Assembly (NCBI GenBank): GCA_026998145.1
Contig: JALTRC010000334.1
Location: 1 to 10,634 of the forward strand
Length of the DNA: 10,634 bases
Direction: 5' to 3'
Source of the DNA: Gammaproteobacteria bacterium
GTDB lineage: Bacteria; Pseudomonadota; Gammaproteobacteria; SZUA-229
A program made the position numbers and the translations under genes. Below are positions 6,750 through 10,634 of the stretch, in pieces; the stretch's first letter is position 1, and each line of letters opens with the position of its first letter. The notes beneath the pieces were generated by a model. It saw only the letters and a program-made list of their open reading frames with translations, was not told where the DNA came from and did not search any database.

Positions 6750-7754
6750 CTATTCATCCCGCGCCTGACGGGATAGCAGATCCTGCACCGCAACCTTTGG
6801 TGATTTTTCCTCGTAAATCACCCGGTAAACCTGCTCCACAATGGGCATGTCCACCTGATGCTGCTGGCTGAGTCGCCAGCCCTCCCGCGCCGTTTTTACC
6901 CCTTCCACCGCCTGACCGATTTCCTCCCTTGCCTGCTCCACACTCATGCCCTGTGCCAGACGTAGGCCCATCTGCCGGTTGCGGGACTGGTTATCGGTGC
7001 AGGTGAGCACCAGATCCCCCAGCCCCGACAGGCCCATCAGGGTTTCTTTCTGGGCGCCCAGCACACTGCCCAGACGCATGAGTTCCGCCAGCCCGCGGGT
7101 AATCAGCGCCGCCCGGGTATTAGCCCCAAAACCCAGCCCATCGGTAATGCCGGCGGCAATGGCCAGCACATTTTTCAGGGCGCCGCCCAGCTCCACACCA
7201 ATAATGTCATTACTGCTATAGGCGCGAAAATGCCCGTGATGAAGAAAAGCCGCCACTTCTCGGGCCAGTGCTTTTGAGCTGGCGGCAACGGTTACCGCCG
7301 TGGGCAGGTCCTGTGCCACTTCCCGTGCAAAAGTCGGCCCGGAGACTACGGCTGTGGATGAACACTGAGGCAGTTCCTCGGCAATAATCTGATGCAAAAA
7401 CAGGCCAGTGCCTTCTTCCAGCCCTTTACTGGCCCAGACAATATGCTGCTCAGGCGTAACAAGCTTTTTAATTGATTGTAAAAAGTCCCGAAAGCCGTGG
7501 CTGGGAATCACCAGCAACAGGGTCTCAGCCTGTTTTACCGTTGCTTCAAGATCAGCGGATAGTTGCAAAGATGGGGGAAATGGAAGGTCAGGGAGATAAA
7601 AAGGATTGCAGCCCTGCTGCTGCATCTGCTGGATATGTTCGGGATTACGCCCCCAGAGGGTCACCGCCAGCCCGGCTCTGGCAATCTGGATAGCCAGTGC
7701 CGTACCCCAGGATCCGGCGCCGAAAACGGCGATAGTCCTGGACAGGCCGCTCAC
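6750..7754 (-). CDS. gpsA: Glycerol-3-phosphate dehydrogenase [NAD(P)+]
   Basis: 334 residues, usual length. It reduces dihydroxyacetone phosphate to sn-glycerol 3-phosphate, the backbone for phospholipid synthesis, in the cytoplasm. The Rossmann motif FGAGSWGTALA begins at residue 11. The family core is clear: WASKG with Lys110, SGPTFAREVA (138-147), GVELGGALKNVLAIAAG with catalytic Lys194, GLSGLGDLVLTC (241-252) and SRNR (257-260) for substrate phosphate binding. The start is GTG at 7754, overlapping the secB TAG stop by one base (TAGTG), which implies translational coupling. Gene order secB-gpsA is conserved in enterobacteria, where cysE follows; here cysE is absent and the gene is last before the convergent trmL. 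Confidence 0.97.
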   Translation of the reverse strand: MSGLSRTIAVFGAGSWGTALAIQIARAGLAVTLWGRNPEHIQQMQQQGCNPFYLPDLPFPPSLQLSADLEATVKQAETLLLVIPSHGFRDFLQSIKKLVTPEQHIVWASKGLEEGTGLFLHQIIAEELPQCSSTAVVSGPTFAREVAQDLPTAVTVAASSKALAREVAAFLHHGHFRAYSSNDIIGVELGGALKNVLAIAAGITDGLGFGANTRAALITRGLAELMRLGSVLGAQKETLMGLSGLGDLVLTCTDNQSRNRQMGLRLAQGMSVEQAREEIGQAVEGVKTAREGWRLSQQHQVDMPIVEQVYRVIYEEKSPKVAVQDLLSRQARDE

Positions 7755-8209
7755 TAGTGAGCAGTCTCGGCTTGCTGGGCAGCCTGCTGCTGGTGCTGCA
7801 TATACAGCTGGTTAAAGTTAACCGGAGCCAGCAGTAATTGGGGAAAGCCGCCCTTGGCAACCAGATCTGAAATGGCTTCGCGGGCAAAGGGGAATAAAAC
7901 TTCCGGGCAGTAGGCACCTAACATACCTTTTAACTGTTCTTCTTCAAAACCCACCATCTGGAATACACCAGCCTGCTTTACCTCAACTAAAAAGGCTGTT
8001 TTATCCGCGTGTTTGGCAGTGACCGTTACATTTAAAGAAACTTCATACTGGCCATCGGCAACGCCCTGGGTTTCCGTATTCAACTGAACATTCACTTCTG
8101 GCTGCCATTCGCCATCAGTAAAGACAGCAGGTGCATTGGGTGATTCAAATGAAACATCTTTTAAATAAATTTTCTGGATAGCAAACTGCTGCTGATTTTC
8201 TTCGCTCAT
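7754..8209 (-). CDS. secB: Protein-export chaperone SecB
   Basis: 151 residues, close to the E. coli length. SecB forms a cytoplasmic tetramer that keeps precursor proteins unfolded and delivers them to SecA. Family hallmarks are visible: F-x-IQKIYLKDVSFESPNAP at residues 9-28, the central beta strands (QYEVSLNVTVTAKHADKTAFLVEVKQAGVF in register around 54-83), and LGAYCPEVLFPFAREAISDLVAKGGFPQLLLAPVNF (about 97-132), which shapes the peptide groove. The C-terminus is Gln/Ala-rich, as in many proteobacteria. It lies 94 bp after grxC, so it may also have its own promoter. The ribosome site is weak (GTGGATT, about 11 nt before ATG). Confidence 0.97.
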   Translation of the reverse strand: MSEENQQQFAIQKIYLKDVSFESPNAPAVFTDGEWQPEVNVQLNTETQGVADGQYEVSLNVTVTAKHADKTAFLVEVKQAGVFQMVGFEEEQLKGMLGAYCPEVLFPFAREAISDLVAKGGFPQLLLAPVNFNQLYMQHQQQAAQQAETAH

Positions 8210-8303
8210 TTTTTTAATCCACTTAAATAATAATTAGTTGTTCTGTAAAAACAGGCCGTTGAGAATAACATTTTGCCCGATTGGCGACCAGCCGCCGGAT
8301 GCC

Positions 8304-8561
8304 TCAGGCTTCCAGCAATGGATCCAGGCCACCCTGGGCATCCAGAGCCGATAAATCATCATAGCCGCCAATGTGTTGATCGTTAATAAAGATCTGCGGC
8401 ACGCTGGTACGGCCACTGCGGGATTCCATTTCCTCGCGAATTTCCGCTGCATCATTTACATTCAACAGGGTGTATTCCACATTCTTGCTATCCAGCAACT
8501 GCTGGGCCCAGCCGCAATAGGGGCAAAAAGGGGCATAATAAACCGTAATCTGTGCTGACAT
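8304..8561 (-). CDS. grxC: Glutaredoxin 3 (GrxC)
   Basis: 85 residues. Small cytoplasmic dithiol oxidoreductase that uses glutathione to reduce disulfides and mixed disulfides. The active site CPYC is at 13-16, the cis-proline loop TSVP at 52-55, and the glutathione-binding GGYDD at 65-69. SRSGRTSVPQIF and LDAQGGLDPLL match E. coli Grx3 almost position by position from memory. It starts 2 bp after the rhodanese stop with GGAAA as ribosome site, so the two are co-transcribed. E. coli Grx3 has Cys at the GGCDD position; here it is Tyr67, a harmless variation. Confidence 0.96.
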   Translation of the reverse strand: MSAQITVYYAPFCPYCGWAQQLLDSKNVEYTLLNVNDAAEIREEMESRSGRTSVPQIFINDQHIGGYDDLSALDAQGGLDPLLEA

Positions 8562-8563
8562 TT

Positions 8564-8989
8564 TTATTTCCGTGTAAGGGGCAGATTGCTACTGCTCCAG
8601 TTCATAACGCCACCGGCCAGGTTATTAGGGTTTTCAAAGCCGGCTTTTTTCAGTGTTTTACAGGCCTGATAGGATCTATGGCCCGAGCGGCAATAGACTA
8701 GCACAGGCTTGTTTTTATATTTGCTGAGCTCATCAAGCTTATCTTTAAGGGATGACAGGGGTATATGCACGGCATCTTTAATATGGCCGCTGTCATATTC
8801 TGAAGTCTCCCGTACATCCAGCACCAGCGCATCATCCTGATTCAGCAAACGCACCGCATCTGCCGGATTGAGCTGGGCAATACCACTGAAGCGACTATCC
8901 AGCTCTGATTTTACAATCAGAAAGACGGTGATAAAAAGGGCAACAATCAAATAGGGATGATTGCTGGTAAATTCAATAATCTGAGACAT
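8564..8989 (-). CDS. yibN: Membrane-anchored rhodanese-like sulfurtransferase (YibN-like)
   Basis: 141 residues. An N-terminal membrane segment (about 12-27) is followed by a single rhodanese domain. Visible family motifs are LDVRETSEYDSGHIKDAVHIPL (57-78, split here for description: CH2A-like DVRE and GHI..A.HIPL) and the active-site loop CRSGHRS with Cys100 (100-106), then LAGGVMNW (124-131). The catalytic Cys would carry a persulfide and transfer sulfane sulfur to an acceptor such as a thiol. A second Cys, C110, lies 10 residues on. The membrane anchor followed by KSELDSRF places the domain most likely on the cytoplasmic side. The true donor and acceptor are not known for this family. Its fixed place before grxC and secB matches yibN of E. 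coli, and in this window a dithiol ArsR-type regulator lies just upstream. Confidence 0.93.
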   Translation of the reverse strand: MSQIIEFTSNHPYLIVALFITVFLIVKSELDSRFSGIAQLNPADAVRLLNQDDALVLDVRETSEYDSGHIKDAVHIPLSSLKDKLDELSKYKNKPVLVYCRSGHRSYQACKTLKKAGFENPNNLAGGVMNWSSSNLPLTRK

Positions 8990-9009
8990 GAGAAAAATCC
9001 GAAATGCAA

Positions 9010-9037
9010 AGGCCGCCAGCGGAACCGGTGGCGGCCT
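9010..9037 (-). terminator. GC-rich hairpin between the ArsR regulator and the rhodanese gene
   Basis: GGCCGCCA (9011-9018) and TGGCGGCC (9029-9036) are perfect inverted repeats with a 10-nt loop; the flanking A/T extends the stem to 9 bp. On the minus strand the stem is followed by TTTGCATTT and later TTTTT, so it looks like a terminator after the ArsR gene stop at 9055. The interrupted T-run may make it leaky, in which case it could act as an attenuator for the downstream rhodanese-grxC-secB-gpsA genes. Confidence 0.6.
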
Positions 9038-9054
9038 GCAGGCTTATCAATAAA

Positions 9055-9390
9055 TTAATCGAGAGACGTATTCTGTGAGCAGAAGACTTCCTGCATCATA
9101 CTGATAAGGCGTAAAGTCCGTGCATCACCCACCCGATAAAAAACCCGGTTAGCATCTTTGCGGGAGGCCAGAATGCCCTTGTCCCGTAATATGGCAAGAT
9201 GCTGGGAAATATTGCTCTGGGAGGTGCCCACGCTATCGACTATATCCTGTACACTGACTTCCTGATCCTGCAATGTGCATAAAATCTTTAACCGTAAAGG
9301 GTGAGACATCGCTTTTAATGAACGTGAAGCTCTATCGATATCTTCTTCCCGGGTCATCAGGCGCGTATCATCTGGCATATTTATAACCAT
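9055..9390 (-). CDS. ArsR/SmtB-family transcriptional repressor, dithiol (persulfide/redox) sensor type
   Basis: 111 residues. Winged-helix repressor: LKAMSHPLRLKILCTL (25-40) opens the fold; the recognition helix is near SQSNISQHLAILRDKGIL (57-74); the wing is ASRKDANRVFYRV (75-87). Metal-sensing motifs are missing: where ArsR/SmtB proteins have the alpha-3 CxC motif there is VSVQDI (45-50), and the alpha-5 D-x-H...H pattern is absent. It has exactly two cysteines, C38 and C104, 66 residues apart. This is the arrangement I know from SqrR, BigR, YgaV and HlyU, which sense reactive sulfur species by forming a polysulfide or disulfide link. Start ATG at 9390 has a weak AGTAGG ribosome site; ATG at 9378 is an alternative. 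Its neighbours are a rhodanese and a glutaredoxin, which suits a sulfur-sensing role. The ligand and target genes are inferred. Redox sensing without sulfur is the main alternative. Confidence 0.88.
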   Translation of the reverse strand: MVINMPDDTRLMTREEDIDRASRSLKAMSHPLRLKILCTLQDQEVSVQDIVDSVGTSQSNISQHLAILRDKGILASRKDANRVFYRVGDARTLRLISMMQEVFCSQNTSLD

Positions 9391-9549
9391 TGGCCGACCT
9401 ACTTATCTATTGCTTGTTAATTAAGGAGGACTATATTAGTAAACTTAAATAAAATAATACATACTTTTTTAAGGTTTTTTTACGTTTTTTTCCCAAATGA
9501 ATTGATTACAATAAATCTAAGCCATGACAAACACCTGTAAAATATCCGT
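9391..9549. promoter_or_regulatory. AT-rich divergent intergenic region with possible ArsR operator
   Basis: This 159-bp gap lies between the ArsR gene (-) and envC (+). It is very AT-rich, with A/T runs around 9441-9490. A spaced inverted repeat TATTA-N16-TAATA (9434-9459) is a candidate repressor site for autoregulation. TACAAT near 9507-9512 is a possible -10 box for envC. Minus-strand TATAGT near 9430-9435 is a possible -10 for the ArsR gene and would overlap the inverted repeat. No -35 box is convincing, and no small gene is seen. Confidence 0.4.
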
Positions 9550-10634
9550 ATGACTGTTTTTTTACAACTCACAATCCGTGCCCTGCTGCTCACCGCCCTC
9601 TACCTGCAAAGCCCTGTGAGCTGGGCCAATAAGCAGGATCCACTGGTTTACCAGCAGAAGCTGGATAATATCCGCGACAAGATTGTTAAAATCCTCGATC
9701 GACTCAACGACAATCAGAATAAACGCAATAATGTGCGCTCCGAGCTACAGAAACTGGAGACTAAAATTGCTAAAACCTCCCGTTCTCTGCGCCTCACCCG
9801 CAGCCGTTATAAAAAATCATCTAAACAGCTCAGCAAACTCAAAAAAGAGCTGAAACAGCTTAAAAAACAGCTGGCTATACAGCGTGAGATTCTGGCCAGG
9901 CAGGTTCGCAGTGCCTATGCCATGGGCCAGCAGCCCCAGCTCAAACTATTGCTGAATCAACAGCAGCCCACAGAAATGGGCCGCACTCTGGTGTATTACA
10001 ATTATCTGAATCAGGCCCGCAGTCAGCAGATTTCAGGCTACCTGAAAAACATCGATACTAAACAGCAGCTGGAGCGCAGCATTCAAAAAGCCACCCAGAA
10101 TCTGGCCAAACTGCTGGACAAAAGAAAGCAGCAAAAAAGGTCCCTTTCCCAGCATCGGGCCAGCCGTAAGCGGATTCTGGCGACACTCAACCAGAATATC
10201 GAGCAGCAGGAACTGACCCTGGATAATCTGCAAAGCAGCCGCAGCCGTATTGAGCAGTTGCTGATGTCACTGGGCGAGCTGCTGGCCGACATCCCCAATG
10301 CACCGGTTGATGACAAACCCTTTAAGGATTTAAAGGGCAGCCTGCCCTGGCCGGTTAAAGGAAAGTTTATTGCCCGTTTTGGAACATCCAAGCATCAGGG
10401 TGATCTGACCTGGAAGGGTGTTGTTATTAAGGCCGATTATGGTACGCCGGTCAAAGCCATCAGTTATGGCCGCGTGGTGTTTGCTGACTGGCTACAGGGC
10501 TTTGGATTTATTACCATCATCGATCACGATAATGGCTACCTGAGTTTATATGGGCATAATCAGGAGCTGTATAAACAGGCGGGCGACTGGGTACAGGCCG
10601 GTGAAGTGATTGCCACGGTTGGCGACTCCGGCGG
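9550..10634 (+). CDS. envC: Murein hydrolase activator EnvC (degenerate LytM/M23 domain), 3' end cut by window edge
   Basis: 361 codons are visible from ATG at 9550; an in-frame TAA at 9538 rules out a longer start. An N-terminal signal peptide ends near SWA (24-26), so the protein is periplasmic. Long coiled-coil helices rich in Lys, Gln and Leu follow (about 32-250), including SAYAMGQQPQLKLLL (about 121-135), typical of EnvC. A LytM domain begins near 265 (LPWPVKGKFIARFG). Its zinc-site positions are altered: where active M23 enzymes have H-x-G-x-D there is W288-K-G-V-V292, so it should not be a peptidase. ADWLQGFG and SLYGHNQ are close to the E. coli EnvC sequence as I recall it. Known role: with FtsEX it activates amidases AmiA and AmiB to split septal peptidoglycan. 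In E. coli gpmM precedes it; here the ArsR gene lies divergently upstream instead. The C-terminal end of the domain is outside the window. Confidence 0.92.
   Translation, partial: MTVFLQLTIRALLLTALYLQSPVSWANKQDPLVYQQKLDNIRDKIVKILDRLNDNQNKRNNVRSELQKLETKIAKTSRSLRLTRSRYKKSSKQLSKLKKELKQLKKQLAIQREILARQVRSAYAMGQQPQLKLLLNQQQPTEMGRTLVYYNYLNQARSQQISGYLKNIDTKQQLERSIQKATQNLAKLLDKRKQQKRSLSQHRASRKRILATLNQNIEQQELTLDNLQSSRSRIEQLLMSLGELLADIPNAPVDDKPFKDLKGSLPWPVKGKFIARFGTSKHQGDLTWKGVVIKADYGTPVKAISYGRVVFADWLQGFGFITIIDHDNGYLSLYGHNQELYKQAGDWVQAGEVIATVGDSG

Noticed and set aside
8234..8455. Minus-strand 73-codon frame overlapping grxC and the grxC-secB gap
   Set aside because: It is out of frame with grxC, whose Grx3 motifs are complete; the overlapping frame has no motif or ribosome site.
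6750..9390. Possible new toxin-antitoxin or defence module around the ArsR gene
   Set aside because: All neighbours are recognisable core genes (rhodanese, grxC, secB, gpsA, envC). Although some SecB-like chaperones belong to toxin-antitoxin systems, this one has the canonical SecB sequence and operon.
9421..9455. AGGAGG on the plus strand followed by a short frame
   Set aside because: The only nearby start is ATT and the frame stops after five codons, so no small gene is supported.
10033..10391. Two minus-strand frames opposite envC
   Set aside because: Antisense shadows of the Gln/Leu-rich coiled coil of EnvC; composition (Leu/Ser/Arg-rich) follows from the opposite strand.

Overview
The window comes from a gammaproteobacterium. 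The evidence is a mannose-sensitive-haemagglutinin (MSHA)-type pilus cluster next to a housekeeping block that resembles the Escherichia coli cysE-gpsA-secB-grxC-yibN / gpmM-envC neighbourhood (E. coli order recalled from general knowledge). Species and genus cannot be named from what is visible. There are no RNA genes, CRISPR arrays, insertion sequences or phage genes.

Left part, positions 1-6003, all on the minus strand: a tight four-gene operon read right to left. It is mshM (AAA+ ATPase with one membrane segment and a C-terminal SPOR-like domain), mshL (secretin lipoprotein), mshN (bitopic membrane TPR protein) and mshE (c-di-GMP-binding type assembly ATPase, cut by the window edge). The genes are 1-2 bp apart or overlap by 4 bp, so they are probably translationally coupled. 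Together they supply the outer-membrane channel, a putative peptidoglycan-linked ATPase, a periplasmic scaffold and the cytoplasmic polymerisation motor of a type IV pilus. The order M-L-N-E differs from the Vibrio order L-M-N-E as I recall it, and mshI, mshJ and mshK do not precede the cluster.

Middle, 6004-6749: a 130-bp intergenic region with divergent genes on its two sides, then trmL (tRNA wobble 2'-O-methyltransferase, plus strand), then a 151-bp gap between convergent genes that holds hairpins and short repeats.

Right part, 6750-8989, minus strand: rhodanese (yibN-like), grxC, secB and gpsA, read right to left. This is the conserved operon for a membrane-anchored sulfurtransferase, glutaredoxin, export chaperone and glycerol-3-phosphate dehydrogenase. 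Upstream of the rhodanese, behind a GC-rich hairpin, is an ArsR-family repressor. It lacks the classical metal-binding motifs but has two cysteines, C38 and C104, in the spacing of the dithiol persulfide/redox sensors (SqrR, BigR, HlyU). It sits where E. coli has gpmM. Divergent from it, on the plus strand and truncated by the right edge, is an EnvC-type murein hydrolase activator with a degenerate LytM domain.

Most of the window is conserved core biology. The points most worth a second look are the dithiol ArsR regulator beside a rhodanese/glutaredoxin operon, the SPOR-like tail on MshM, and the rearranged msh gene order. I do not see an obviously new system.
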